Shown: positions 18,232 through 27,696, counted from the stretch's first letter. The stretch: 64,000 bases of DNA from Rhizobium tibeticum (GCF_900110205.1 NZ_FOCV01000001.1:62001-126000), one strand, 5' to 3'. Notes: a model not told the origin generated them from the letters alone. Made by a program: numbers and translations.

Positions 18232-19478
18232 GCACGCAAACAGTTACGATCGAAAAGCTCGGCGCCCAAGGCGACGGGATCGTGCATGCAGACGGTGGGC
18301 CGATCTACGTGCCCTTCACCCTGCCGGGTGAAACCGTCGCCATTGCGCGGATCAAGACCCATGGCACGCTGATGTCCATCTCGGACCCATCAGCTGATCG
18401 CCAAGACCCACCTTGCCGGCATTTCGGACCCGACGGCGTGAACGGCACCTGCGGCGGCTGCAGCCTGCAGCACATGAATGATGCGGCCTACCGCAGCTTC
18501 AAGCGTCAGCTGGTTGTCGATGCGCTGAAATCGAAGGGACTGACGCCCGACGTCGCCGACCTCGTCGCCGCTCATCCCGGCGAGCGCCGGCGCGTGGTCT
18601 TCGCCGCGCGGCGGACCGAGAAGGACATGCTGATCGGCTTCAATCAGGCCGAAAGCCACCACATCGTCGCCATCGAGGAATGTCCCATCTCGTCGGCGGG
18701 CATCATTGCCAGGCTGCCGGCGATCACGGCGATTGGTGCGGCGCTGGCCAATAGCGCGGAAGCGTTCCGCATTGCCGTATTGGAGACCTTGTCGGGCCTC
18801 GATCTTGCGGTCGACGGCATCAAGAAGCTCTCAGACCAGCAGCGTCGCAAGGCAATCGAGACGGTGCTTTCCTTGCGTGGCATCGCCCGCGTCTCGCTCA
18901 ATGGCGAGATTCTCGTCGAACCATCCAAGCCGCTCGTCGATTTCGGCGGCGTCAATGTCGTTCCTCCGCCCGGCAGTTTCACGCAGGCGACCAAGCCGGC
19001 GGAAGACGCAATGGCGCAAGTCGTTCTGGCACATGTCGGCAAGGCGAAGCGCATCGCTGATCTCTTTGCCGGTGCAGGCACATTTTCGCTCCGCCTTGCC
19101 CGGGTCGGTCGCGTGCACGCGGTCGAGAGCGAGGATAAACCTCTCGCAGCGCTTGATCATGCCGCCCGCAACGCGCAGGGCCTGAAACCGGTTAGCGTCG
19201 AAAAACGGGACCTTTTCCGCCGGCCGTTGATGACATCCGAGCTGAAGGTCTACGATGCCGTGGTCTTCGATCCGCCGCGTGCCGGGGCAGAGTTTCAATG
19301 CAAGGAATTGGCGCGGTCGAACGTTAAGAAAGTCGTGGCCGTCAGCTGCAATCCGCTGACGCTCGCCCGCGATCTCGCTCTGCTCGTGGAGGGAGGCTAT
19401 CGCATTACCGGTGTGACGCCGATCGATCAGTTCCTGTGGACGCCGCACGTCGAAGTCGTGGCGACGCTGGAAAAGTAG
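18228..19478 (+). CDS. class I SAM-dependent rRNA (uracil-5-)-methyltransferase, RlmD/RlmC-like
   Basis: Predicted RNA m5U methyltransferase of the TrmA/RumA superfamily. From GTG 18228 the product is 416 residues: an N-terminal TRAM-like segment (EKLGAQGDGIV), a 4Fe-4S cysteine set (CRHFGPDGVNGTCGGC plus C in EECPIS), the SAM site ADLFAGAGTFSLRLA, VFDPPRAG and the catalytic nucleophile cysteine in AVSCNPLTLARDL, with HVEVVATL at the end. All key residues are present. Which uridine it modifies (23S 747 or 1939 type) cannot be told. The start overlaps the tlyA stop. Confidence 0.9.
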   Translation: MSTQTVTIEKLGAQGDGIVHADGGPIYVPFTLPGETVAIARIKTHGTLMSISDPSADRQDPPCRHFGPDGVNGTCGGCSLQHMNDAAYRSFKRQLVVDALKSKGLTPDVADLVAAHPGERRRVVFAARRTEKDMLIGFNQAESHHIVAIEECPISSAGIIARLPAITAIGAALANSAEAFRIAVLETLSGLDLAVDGIKKLSDQQRRKAIETVLSLRGIARVSLNGEILVEPSKPLVDFGGVNVVPPPGSFTQATKPAEDAMAQVVLAHVGKAKRIADLFAGAGTFSLRLARVGRVHAVESEDKPLAALDHAARNAQGLKPVSVEKRDLFRRPLMTSELKVYDAVVFDPPRAGAEFQCKELARSNVKKVVAVSCNPLTLARDLALLVEGGYRITGVTPIDQFLWTPHVEVVATLEK

Positions 19479-19495
19479 AAGCGGTCTTCCAAACC

Positions 19496-19522
19496 AAAAA
19501 CGCCCGCGACAAGCGCGGGCGT
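19496..19522 (-). terminator. terminator of second chemoreceptor gene
   Basis: A 9-bp GC stem, ACGCCCGCG (19500-19508) with CGCGGGCGT (19514-19522) and loop ACAAG. On the minus strand it is followed by TTTTT (from 19496-19500). It separates the convergent rRNA methyltransferase and chemoreceptor genes. The same hairpin is repeated at 21614-21636. Confidence 0.8.
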
Positions 19523-19551
19523 TCGTTCCGACTTGATGCATCGGTCACAAA

Positions 19552-21375
19552 TCAGGCGGCGCGACGGCCGTATGATGCTGCAGTCTGCGATGCGGTCTGC
19601 AGGTTGAACTGGCTAAGCAACTGCATCAGCTTGGCAGCTTCTTGCGCCAGCCCATGGCTCGCTGCCGTCTGCTCCTCGACCATGGCGGCATTCTGCTGCG
19701 TCCCCTGGTCCATCGTGTTAACCGCTGTGTTGATCTCGGCAAGGCCGATCGATTGCTCTCGAGTTGCCGTGACGATCGCGTCGACGTGACGGCTGATTTC
19801 CTGAACCTGGCCGACGATCGCCTCGAGCGCCTTGCCGGTATTGCCGACCAGCGTCACGCCGGAACGAACCTGTGCGTTCGATGCGGTGATCAGGCTTTCG
19901 ATTTCCTTCGCGGCCTGAGCCGAACGCTGCGCCAGTTCGCGCACTTCCTGTGCCACGACGGCGAAGCCCTTGCCAGCTTCACCGGCACGCGCAGCCTCTA
20001 CGCCGGCGTTCAGTGCCAGAAGGTTCGTCTGGAAGGCGATGTCGTCGATGACACTGATGATATTGGAGATTTTTTCGGAAGACTGTTCGATCTCGGTCAT
20101 CGCCGAAACCGCCTTGCGGACGATGTTGCCCGACTCTTCGGCGCCCGAGCGCGCACGAGTGACAAGCGTGCCGGCCTCCTCAGCGCGCCGCGCCGTGTCC
20201 TTGACCGTCGTCGTAATCTCCTCGAGTGCGGCTGCCGTTTCCTCGATGGAGGCAGCCTGCTGCTCTGTGCGCCGGGCAAGACCGTCCGCGGCCGTGCGGA
20301 TTTCTCCGGCGCCCGCATCAATCGCATGAGCATTGTCGCCGACCTCCTGAAGGACGGCCCGCAACTTGGCGACGGAGGCATTGAAATCGCTGCGCAGCCG
20401 ATCAAGGTGATCGGCAAATGGTGTCTCGATCGTCCGAGTGAGATCGCCTTCCGAGAGCGCCCCCAGCGCTTCGGCAAGCGCACCCACGGCATGCTGGATT
20501 TCCGACGCTTCGCGGGCCTTCGAGGCTTCGTTGCGAGAACGCTCCTGCTGAGCTTGCTCTCGGGTATGGTCTGCGCTGCGTTCGAGGTCGAGGCGTGCGA
20601 AGGAGTTGTCGCGGAAGACTGCAACGGCAGCCGCCATGTCGCCAATCTCATCCTTGCGCCCAGCATAAGGGACGGCGGTGTCGAGATCGCCGTCTGCCAG
20701 ACGCGCCATGCGGGCTGCGATCGTCGAGATCGGCCGCGAAATGCGCTTCCACGCGAGGAAGGCAGCAGCGACGGCGACGGCGAGCGCGACGACGAGACCA
20801 CCGACGATCGACAGGACGCCTGCGTTATAATTGCCAGCTGCGGCAGCGAGCGCCGCATCGGTCGACTGCCGGTCCTTTGCGAGCATTCCGTCGACGAGGG
20901 TCTGAATGTTGTTCGCCGACATCGAAAGCTCCCCGCGATAGAGGCTGTTTGCCTGGCTGCGCTTGCTGTCGAGCGCCAGCGCGATGATCTTGTCGGCGAG
21001 CGCAGCATCGTTGGCGAGCGCCTTCTGCAGCCGGGAGAAGTTCTGGCTCATGTAGTCGCTCTTCGGCTGCTTTTCGAAGGCGTCGATGGCTGTGGCGAGG
21101 CGCTGACGGCGGGTCTTCAGCGTCGTCTCGGCGTTACGGAAGTCCGTCTTGCCCGTTGCAAGGAGATAGTCGGCGTAGCTACGGCGAACGTCGTTCAGCA
21201 TCGTGACGATCGCGTAGAGCCGCTCCGTGTTGGGGATGTTCTGCGCGCCGATCTGCTGGGTGTTCGCCTCCAGATTGGTCAAGGAGAAGGCCGCGATCGC
21301 ACCCTGTACCAAGGCAATGAAAACAAGAGACAGAAAGAGTAGTGGAAGGAGCGTTTTTATCTTCAGTTTGGACAT
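19552..21375 (-). CDS. methyl-accepting chemotaxis protein with four-helix-bundle-like sensor
   Basis: Chemoreceptor of 607 residues. TM1 at about 8-30; periplasmic region 31-190 is all-helical and looks like a 4HB_MCP bundle ([33 protein letters not shown]); TM2 at about 192-214; HAMP to about 270; long linker; signalling tip [20 protein letters not shown]. From about residue 310 the protein is almost identical to the product of the next gene, while the sensor halves are unrelated, so it is a tandem paralogue with a swapped input domain. It ends in GRRAA and has no CheR/CheB tether. The ribosome site before ATG 21375 is weak. Confidence 0.92.
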   Translation of the reverse strand: MSKLKIKTLLPLLFLSLVFIALVQGAIAAFSLTNLEANTQQIGAQNIPNTERLYAIVTMLNDVRRSYADYLLATGKTDFRNAETTLKTRRQRLATAIDAFEKQPKSDYMSQNFSRLQKALANDAALADKIIALALDSKRSQANSLYRGELSMSANNIQTLVDGMLAKDRQSTDAALAAAAGNYNAGVLSIVGGLVVALAVAVAAAFLAWKRISRPISTIAARMARLADGDLDTAVPYAGRKDEIGDMAAAVAVFRDNSFARLDLERSADHTREQAQQERSRNEASKAREASEIQHAVGALAEALGALSEGDLTRTIETPFADHLDRLRSDFNASVAKLRAVLQEVGDNAHAIDAGAGEIRTAADGLARRTEQQAASIEETAAALEEITTTVKDTARRAEEAGTLVTRARSGAEESGNIVRKAVSAMTEIEQSSEKISNIISVIDDIAFQTNLLALNAGVEAARAGEAGKGFAVVAQEVRELAQRSAQAAKEIESLITASNAQVRSGVTLVGNTGKALEAIVGQVQEISRHVDAIVTATREQSIGLAEINTAVNTMDQGTQQNAAMVEEQTAASHGLAQEAAKLMQLLSQFNLQTASQTAASYGRRAA

Positions 21376-21532
21376 ATGGGCGGTCTCATACGGCTAAAGT
21401 GACAAGGCGCAACCGATCAGGATCGATCGCCCGCCCAGTCACTCGCCTTGATGGTGTCGGGGAGAACGGTACGGACGATATCCGTCCTGCGTCATGCATT
21501 GGATCTCACTAGAGACGACGATCCGTAAGATT

Positions 21533-21557
21533 TGATTAAAAGTAGTACTTTTAATCA
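21533..21557. promoter_or_regulatory. 25-bp AT-rich palindrome upstream of second chemoreceptor
   Basis: TGATTAAAAGTA (21533-21544), a single central G, and TACTTTTAATCA (21546-21557) form perfect 12-base arms. It is 158 bases upstream of the chemoreceptor start at 21375. The symmetry suits a dimeric regulator's operator; I do not recognise the regulator. Confidence 0.5.
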
Positions 21558-21610
21558 TCGTCGGCAGCGGTCAGCGTGGCTTGCGAAGGGGTGGTTGCTC
21601 GCGGTCTCCA

Positions 21611-21636
21611 AAAACGCCCGCGACAAGCGCGGGCGT
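21611..21636 (-). terminator. terminator of mcpU-like gene
   Basis: A 9-bp stem ACGCCCGCG (21614-21622) with CGCGGGCGT (21628-21636) and loop ACAAG, identical to the hairpin at 19500-19522. Minus-strand T-tract from 21611-21614. It lies 26 bases past the chemoreceptor stop. Confidence 0.8.
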
Positions 21637-21661
21637 TCTGATTTCACCGGACAGATATCCA

Positions 21662-23749
21662 TCAAGCGGCGCGACGGCTGAAGGCCCCGGCCTGCGACGC
21701 GGCCTGCAGGTTGAACTGGCCAAGCAACTGCATCAGCTTGACCGCCTCCTGCGCCAGCCCGTGGCTTGCTGCCGTCTGTTCCTCGACCATGGCGGCATTC
21801 TGCTGCGTGCCCTGATCCATCGTGTTGACCGCCGTATTGATCTCGGCAAGCCCGGTCGATTGCTCGCGGGTTGCCGTGACGATCGCGTCGACGTGGCGGC
21901 TGATTTCCTGAACCTGGCCGACGATTTCTTCCAGCGCCTTACCCGTATCCCCGACCAAGGTGACGCCCGAGCGAACCTGTGCATTCGACGCTGTGATGAG
22001 GCCTTCAATCTCTTTCGCAGCCTGAGCCGAGCGCTGTGCCAATTCGCGCACTTCCTGAGCCACGACAGCAAAGCCCTTGCCGGCTTCACCTGCACGGGCT
22101 GCTTCGACGCCGGCGTTCAGCGCCAACAGGTTGGTCTGGAAGGCAATATCATCGATGACGCCGATGATGTTGGCGATCTTCTGCGACGACTGCTCGATCT
22201 CGGTCATTGCCGAAACGGCCTTGCGAACGATGTTGCCGGACCCTTCGGCGCCGAAGCGCGTGCGGGAGTCGAGTGTCCCGGCCTCCTCTGCACGACGAGC
22301 CGTGTCCTTGACCGTCGTCGTGATCTCCTCCAGTGCCGCTGCCGTTTCCTCGACCGAGGCTGCCTGCTGCTCGGTGCGTCGGGCAAGGCCGTCCGCAGCC
22401 GTGCGGATTTCGCTTGCGCCTGCATCGATGGCATGGGCGTTGTTGCCCACGGCATGCAGGGCGCCGTGGAGCTTGCTGACTGCGCTATTGAAGTCATCGC
22501 GAAGGCGGTCGAGATGCGACGCAAACGGCGTCTCGATGCGGTGAGCAAGGTTGCCGTCCGACAGCGCACCTAGGGCGCTTGCAAGCGCGTCGACGGCGTG
22601 GCGGATCTCTGTTGCTTCGCGGCTCTTCTGCTGCTCACGTTCCTGGCGCTCGCGCTCGGTGAGTGCGCGGCCGCTCTCTGCCTCGCCCTCCAGGCGCTCG
22701 CGGTCAATCGCGTTCTTCTTGAAGACGCCAACGGCCTCGGCCATCGAACCTATCTGGTCGCGGCGCTGCTCGCCGGGAACGACGACCGATAGATCGCCGG
22801 CAGCGAGCTTTTGCATCGCAGCAGTCATGTCGGTCACCGGACGGATCACGAGGCCATGCAGCAGCCAGGCCATGGCGGCAATCATCAGACCGACGGCAAG
22901 GATCGTGGCAACGGTTGCGGCAATGCGGAACTCGTTCAGCGACGCGAAGGCCGCACCGCTGTCGACGACGAAACCGAGATACCATTCGACCGACGGCAGA
23001 CCGGCGACGGGCATGAAGCTGACGAGGACGTCCTTGCCGGCAAACTGCGTCGAAGCCAGCCCTGCCTTGATCGCCGGCGTCTGAGACGGGAAAGCGTCGG
23101 CGATCGTCTTTGTCACCAGCTTCGCGTCCGGATGGATCAGGATCTGCCCGCTCTTGTTGACGAGGAAGGCTGTGCCTTTGCCGCCTAGGTCGATCTCCTT
23201 GATCATGTCCACCATGGTCTTCAGCGAGAAGTCGCTGCCGACGACGCCGGCCAACTTGCCGTCGCGTTTGACCGGAATGGCTGCGCTGATGATGAGGTCA
23301 CCGCTCGACGCGTCGTTGTAGGGTTCGGTCAAGACAGGAGCATCGGCCTTGACGGCATCCTGATACCATGGACGCTTGCGCGGATCGTAGTCGGCTGGCA
23401 GCGGAAGATCCGGCCAGGACGTGAAGACGCCCTGCTCATCGCCGAGATAGGTGCTGACGAACTGGCTGCTAAGGACATCGTTCTGCAGCACTCCCTTGAC
23501 GCCCGGCTGGTCAGAAGTGCGGCCGATGGCGTTTGCAACCATTGCCGTCAGCGTCACACGGCCGTTCATCCAGTTGGCCAGGCTATTGGCGGCCTGCTCG
23601 CCGGAAGAGCTGATGTTGGCTTCGATCGCGGCCGTCGCGGTGCTTCGCTCGACGGAATTGATGTAATAGGAAAAGGCGGCGAAAGCCCCGAGAACAACGG
23701 CGGACGCGGCAACGAGGATGCGCGTCATCAGATTCGTCTTGTTTTTCAA
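21662..23749 (-). CDS. mcpU: McpU-like amino acid chemoreceptor with dCache sensor
   Basis: Chemoreceptor of 695 residues. TM1 about 10-30; periplasmic double-Cache domain about 35-280; TM2 about 283-305; HAMP; signalling hairpin shared with the upstream paralogue. The sensor carries Y121, R126, W128, Y129 (YDPRKRPWY), Y144, D146 and D173, the residue pattern of the amino-acid-binding dCache_1AA motif known from PctA-type receptors. S. meliloti mcpU, an amino acid and proline receptor, sits in the same tlyA / methyltransferase / crotonase neighbourhood as I remember it, so orthology is likely. The start is TTG 23749 with AGGA upstream; ATG 23728 is the alternative. Ends SRRAA, no tether. Confidence 0.88.
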   Translation of the reverse strand: MKNKTNLMTRILVAASAVVLGAFAAFSYYINSVERSTATAAIEANISSSGEQAANSLANWMNGRVTLTAMVANAIGRTSDQPGVKGVLQNDVLSSQFVSTYLGDEQGVFTSWPDLPLPADYDPRKRPWYQDAVKADAPVLTEPYNDASSGDLIISAAIPVKRDGKLAGVVGSDFSLKTMVDMIKEIDLGGKGTAFLVNKSGQILIHPDAKLVTKTIADAFPSQTPAIKAGLASTQFAGKDVLVSFMPVAGLPSVEWYLGFVVDSGAAFASLNEFRIAATVATILAVGLMIAAMAWLLHGLVIRPVTDMTAAMQKLAAGDLSVVVPGEQRRDQIGSMAEAVGVFKKNAIDRERLEGEAESGRALTERERQEREQQKSREATEIRHAVDALASALGALSDGNLAHRIETPFASHLDRLRDDFNSAVSKLHGALHAVGNNAHAIDAGASEIRTAADGLARRTEQQAASVEETAAALEEITTTVKDTARRAEEAGTLDSRTRFGAEGSGNIVRKAVSAMTEIEQSSQKIANIIGVIDDIAFQTNLLALNAGVEAARAGEAGKGFAVVAQEVRELAQRSAQAAKEIEGLITASNAQVRSGVTLVGDTGKALEEIVGQVQEISRHVDAIVTATREQSTGLAEINTAVNTMDQGTQQNAAMVEEQTAASHGLAQEAVKLMQLLGQFNLQAASQAGAFSRRAA

Positions 23750-23879
23750 GGATTATTTCCTTTCGGGAGCAGTCCGCGCAGTGCTTGACGAACACGGGCC
23801 ACTCGATGCGGCGGGCTAAGGGCAAAGCGGGACAAAGCGCCTCATGCGCCCGGACGACCGCGACATCGCGCGCCGTCAT

Positions 23880-23899
23880 GCCCCTCATATTAGAGGGGC
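23880..23899 (-). terminator. hairpin after crotonase operon
   Basis: GCCCCTC (23880-23886), loop ATATTA, GAGGGGC (23893-23899). It lies 46 bases beyond the crotonase stop on the minus strand and upstream of mcpU. There is no good T-tract on the minus strand, so termination is likely but not certain. Confidence 0.45.
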
Positions 23900-23944
23900 G
23901 TTTAAAACAGGCTTAAAATTTGACGAAGTTCAAATATTTCCACG

Positions 23945-24697
23945 TCAACGGCGCATGAAGGCTTCGAAGGCGGCCCTCGCTTCGGCGCTATGCAGGCGAT
24001 CGAAGAAATGGCGGGCCTCATCATCGATGCGGGCAATAACCTCATCGCGGTCGCCGCGGATCAGGTTGCGCGCGATCTTCAGCGCTTCCGGCGGCTTGGC
24101 CGCGAGCTTGGCGGCGGTGTCGAGTGTCGTGGATTCGACCTCATCGGGCGCGCAGACCTTCCAGACAAGTCCCGCTTCCCGTGCTTCCTCGCCGGAGAAC
24201 CCCTCGCCGGCTGCCAGCAGCGCGAAGGCGCGCTGCTGTCCCATGATGCGCGGCGCAAGCAGGCTGGACGCCGCCTCCGGAACGAGCGCCAGATCGACGA
24301 ACGGTGTCCGAAATTGGCTGCGCGCAGAAGCGATGGTCAGGTCGCAATGCATATGCATGGTGGTTCCAATGCCGATCGCCAACCCGTCCACGCCGGAGAC
24401 GATCGGTTTTTCAGAGCGGACCATGGCATAGAGGAACTCGACGATCTCCCGCGGCATGGCGCCCCCCATGGCCGCGGCCAGGAAATCACCCAGGTCGTTG
24501 CCTGCGGAAAAGCAGCCTTTTGTGCCGAGAAAGGCAGTCGCCCGGATCGCCGTGTCGCCATCGGCGGCGATCAGCGCGTCCGTCATCGTCCGATACATCG
24601 CACGGGTGATCGCATTCTTCTTTTCCGGCCTGTTGAAACGGATGATCTGGATGCCGGCATGGGCTGCATCCTGCTCGACGATGACGTGCTCTGTCAT
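23945..24697 (-). CDS. enoyl-CoA hydratase/isomerase family protein (crotonase fold)
   Basis: 250-residue crotonase-superfamily enzyme, expected to hydrate or isomerise acyl-CoA thioesters. The N-terminal IIRFNRPEKKNAITRAMY and the oxyanion-hole segments GCFSAGNDLGDF (near 60) and GLAIGIGTTMHMHCDLTIAS (near 105) are clear. The position where classical hydratases have their second glutamate reads LVPEAASS, which fits isomerase-like members. It starts 10 bases after the acyl-CoA dehydrogenase gene and is in the same operon, so both probably act in one acyl-CoA degradation route. Substrate unknown. Confidence 0.87.
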   Translation of the reverse strand: MTEHVIVEQDAAHAGIQIIRFNRPEKKNAITRAMYRTMTDALIAADGDTAIRATAFLGTKGCFSAGNDLGDFLAAAMGGAMPREIVEFLYAMVRSEKPIVSGVDGLAIGIGTTMHMHCDLTIASARSQFRTPFVDLALVPEAASSLLAPRIMGQQRAFALLAAGEGFSGEEAREAGLVWKVCAPDEVESTTLDTAAKLAAKPPEALKIARNLIRGDRDEVIARIDDEARHFFDRLHSAEARAAFEAFMRR

Positions 24698-24706
24698 GAT
24701 GGTCCC

Positions 24707-26485
24707 TCAGGCGAGAACGATTTTGGCGGCCGCAAGGCTTGCAGCACCTGTGATGACGCAGTCCTTCAGCGCCGTAACTTCTGAAAGAAGATTCTCCGCA
24801 GCAAAGCGGCAGAGCGCGATGCGGCCCCCAGTGCGACCGTCCGGTGCCTGCACGAGCCCGCCCTTGGCGAGGTAGCAACCGGTCAGGACAAGGCCGAAAA
24901 GGCGCTGATAGGGTGTGGCGCCGGCCAGTGCCTCGGTCGTCTTGCCATCGCGGACCTGCGCCAGCAGCCAGTCTGTCGCTTCCCCGAGGTCGGTAATGGC
25001 TGCGTCGAGCCGGTTTGCCGTCGCGCCAAAGCCATCGAGGTTGGAATGGCGGACCTGATCGGCGATCTGTTTCAGCTCAGCGATGAACCCGTGCACCTGC
25101 TCGCCATTCGCTAGCGTCAATTTGCGGGTGACGAGATCGATTGCCTGGATGCCGTTCGTGCCCTCGTAAATCGGTGCGATGCGCGCATCGCGCAGGTAAC
25201 GCGCAGCGCCCGTTTCCTCGATGAAGCCCATGCCGCCGTGGACCTGAATGCCGAGCGAGGCAACGTCGACGCCGACATCGGTGGAAAAGGACTTGGCGAT
25301 CGGTGTCAGCAGCGCAGCGCGTTCCTGCCAATGCTGTAGGCGGTCTGCTGCGCGATGCGACATGTCGATGGCATGCGCGCAGGCGTAGGAAATCGCCCGT
25401 GCGCCCTGTGTCAGCGCCTTCATGGTCAGGAGCATGCGGGTGACATCGGGATGCTCGATGATCGGGCTCATCCCGCCGCCCGTCCAGCGCGGCGCCTTGC
25501 CCTGGGTGCGCTCCTTCGCATAGGCCGTTGCCTTCTGCGTCGCCGCCTCGGCGATCGCAACGCCCTGCATGCCGACGGCAAGGCGGGCGTTGTTCATCAT
25601 CGTGAACATGCAGGCCAGGCCCTTGCTCTCCTCGCCGACCAGCCAGCCGATCGCACCCTGCTCCTCGCCAAACTTGCCGTCACCATAGATCATGGTGCAT
25701 GTGGGCGAGGCGTGGATGCCGAGCTTGTGCTCCAGCGAATGCGCAAACAGATCGTTGCGGGCACCGAGCGATCCGTCCGGATTGACGAGGAATTTCGGCA
25801 CCAGGAACAGCGAGATCCCGCGCGTTCCGGCCGGTGCATCTGGCAGGCGGGCGAGCACCAAGTGAACGATGTTGTCGGCGGCGTCGTGTTCGCCCCAGGT
25901 GATGAAGATCTTCTGGCCGAAGATGCGGTAGGTGCCGTCATCGCGGCGTTCGGCGCGCGTCTTGAGCACACCGAGGTCAGAGCCGGCATGCGGCTCCGTC
26001 AGGTTCATCGTGCCGGTCCATTCGCCGGAGACAAGTTTTGCGAGGTAGGTACTCTTGAGTTCGTCCGAAGCATGGCTATTGATGGCCTCGATCGCCCCCA
26101 TAGTGAGCGTCGGGCAGAGCGCGAATGCCATCGAACCGGAGTTCCACATTTCGAGCGCGGCGACATTCAACATATGGGGCAGCCCCTGCCCGCCGAACTC
26201 CTCAGGTGCGGTCAGGCCATTCCAGCCGCCAGCGATCCAGTTCTTATAGAGATTCCGCCAACCGTCGGGCGTCACCACCTTGCCATCGACAAGGCGCGAA
26301 CCCTGACGGTCGCCGATCTCGGCGAGCGGCGCCACTTCGTCCGTGGCGAATCGTCCGGCTTCATGAAGGATGGCATCGACGAGATCCTCGCCGAGATCAC
26401 CGAGCAAGCCGGCCTCGATTGCGCTCCCCAAGCCGGCAACATGCTTCAGCGTGAACGCGATCTCCTCGACGGGCGCCTTGTACAT
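24707..26485 (-). CDS. acyl-CoA dehydrogenase (long, DmdC-like subfamily)
   Basis: FAD-dependent acyl-CoA dehydrogenase of 592 residues, longer than the usual 380-400 because of a C-terminal extension, as in the DmdC / 3-(methylthio)propanoyl-CoA dehydrogenase-like subfamily. It has MNLTEPHAGSDLG and GQKIFITWGEHD in the substrate/FAD domain, VHGGMGFIEETGAARYLRD for FAD and dimer contacts, and PIYEGTNGIQAID with the catalytic-base glutamate. The substrate could be a fatty, branched-chain or methylthio acyl-CoA. Downstream crotonase is 10 bases away. A LiuR-like palindrome at 26560-26575 suggests control with branched-chain amino acid or fatty acid catabolism. Confidence 0.9.
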   Translation of the reverse strand: MYKAPVEEIAFTLKHVAGLGSAIEAGLLGDLGEDLVDAILHEAGRFATDEVAPLAEIGDRQGSRLVDGKVVTPDGWRNLYKNWIAGGWNGLTAPEEFGGQGLPHMLNVAALEMWNSGSMAFALCPTLTMGAIEAINSHASDELKSTYLAKLVSGEWTGTMNLTEPHAGSDLGVLKTRAERRDDGTYRIFGQKIFITWGEHDAADNIVHLVLARLPDAPAGTRGISLFLVPKFLVNPDGSLGARNDLFAHSLEHKLGIHASPTCTMIYGDGKFGEEQGAIGWLVGEESKGLACMFTMMNNARLAVGMQGVAIAEAATQKATAYAKERTQGKAPRWTGGGMSPIIEHPDVTRMLLTMKALTQGARAISYACAHAIDMSHRAADRLQHWQERAALLTPIAKSFSTDVGVDVASLGIQVHGGMGFIEETGAARYLRDARIAPIYEGTNGIQAIDLVTRKLTLANGEQVHGFIAELKQIADQVRHSNLDGFGATANRLDAAITDLGEATDWLLAQVRDGKTTEALAGATPYQRLFGLVLTGCYLAKGGLVQAPDGRTGGRIALCRFAAENLLSEVTALKDCVITGAASLAAAKIVLA

Positions 26486-26559
26486 TCATGATCTCCTCGC
26501 ATCGCAATCCGTCGAGCGACAACGCCCTCCGGCACCTCCACGGGCAGAGCTAATTGATT

Positions 26560-26575
26560 TTTACGTAAACGTCAA
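26560..26575. promoter_or_regulatory. LiuR-like operator upstream of acyl-CoA dehydrogenase operon
   Basis: TTTACGTAAACGTCAA, an imperfect palindrome 75 bases upstream of the acyl-CoA dehydrogenase start. I recall the MerR-family regulator LiuR of branched-chain amino acid and acyl-CoA catabolism binding ACGT-containing palindromes of this form (TTTACGTTAACGTAAA-like; 14 of 16 positions agree). The regulator gene is not in the window. Confidence 0.5.
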
Positions 26576-26700
26576 TTTCAAACTTTCCCTCTAAAAGTGG
26601 CGGAAGGACGAGTTCTCTTCGTTATTACGCACTTGCACAAACAACCGTCATAGAGAATCTCTAAGGACACAGACCGCCATCGCAAGAGGACCGGCGCATT

Positions 26701-27696
26701 ATGGATACTTTGCCCGCCAACATACCGGGACTCGTGTGGGCCTACCGCTTTCCGCAGGACGGCGGCAAGGCGACTCGCCTTGCAAACAGCGCGCCGCAAG
26801 CCGAACTGACGAACGGCGGCGGCTTCTATTGGCTGCATCTCAGTCTTGCCGATGCCCGGGTACCCGGCCTGCTCGACAGCATCGAGGGGCTGAACGACGA
26901 TGCGAAGGCGGCACTGATCACCCGCGACACGCATGCCGCAATTACCGTTGACGAACAAATGCTCTACGGCACGCTTGTCGATTGCCAACGCGAGTTTGAT
27001 CACGAGACCGCCGATCTCGGCTGGCTGCATTTTGCCATATCCGATCGCTTCATCATCACCACACGGCTGCAGCCGCTACGCAGCGTCGAACGCGCTCGCG
27101 CGCTCGTCGAGAAGAACCCGGCAAAGTTCGAACGGCCCGTCGACTTGTTCGAGACCCTGATGATCGAATTCCAGCGGACGCTGATCTCCATCGTCATGGA
27201 GATGACCGACGAGCTCAATGTTATCGAGGACTTCGTTTATGACACGACGCCTCGCGACGAGCGTCGGCGGCTGGCGCCAGTCAGGCGCACGGTCGTCAAG
27301 CTCCACCGACATCTGCGAACAGTGCTCGCTTTGATGCGGCGTGCGGCCGCCTCGCATGATGACGAAATGCCCTTCGGCTTCGAGGACGTCGCCGGACGAC
27401 TGACAGGCCGCCTTGAAACGGTCGATCACGACATTTACGCGCTGCAGGACCGCGCGCGGCTGCTGCATGAGGAGATCGACTCGAAACTGTCCTCCGAGAC
27501 GAACCGACACCTCTACATTCTATCGATCATGACCGCCTTCCTGCTGCCGCCGACCCTGGTGACGGGGTTCTTCGGCATGAATACGGCCAACCTGCCTTTT
27601 GCGGAAGGGAGCGGCGGCACGGAATATGCCGTTGCCCTCATCATCGCGTCGATCCTGTTGGCATGGTGGCTGCTGAAGCGCGTTCGCATCCTCTGA
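26701..27696 (+). CDS. CorA-family divalent cation transporter, ZntB-like
   Basis: 331-residue homologue of CorA/ZntB pentameric channels. A large cytoplasmic domain (1-265) is followed by two transmembrane helices (about 270-290 and 305-325) joined by the signature YGMN-type loop, here FFGMNTANLPF. The short loop and the ending LLAWWLLKRVRIL fit the ZntB branch, which transports zinc or other divalent cations rather than only magnesium. Transcribed alone; the following hairpin at 27706 terminates it. The metal is not certain. Confidence 0.88.
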   Translation: MDTLPANIPGLVWAYRFPQDGGKATRLANSAPQAELTNGGGFYWLHLSLADARVPGLLDSIEGLNDDAKAALITRDTHAAITVDEQMLYGTLVDCQREFDHETADLGWLHFAISDRFIITTRLQPLRSVERARALVEKNPAKFERPVDLFETLMIEFQRTLISIVMEMTDELNVIEDFVYDTTPRDERRRLAPVRRTVVKLHRHLRTVLALMRRAAASHDDEMPFGFEDVAGRLTGRLETVDHDIYALQDRARLLHEEIDSKLSSETNRHLYILSIMTAFLLPPTLVTGFFGMNTANLPFAEGSGGTEYAVALIIASILLAWWLLKRVRIL

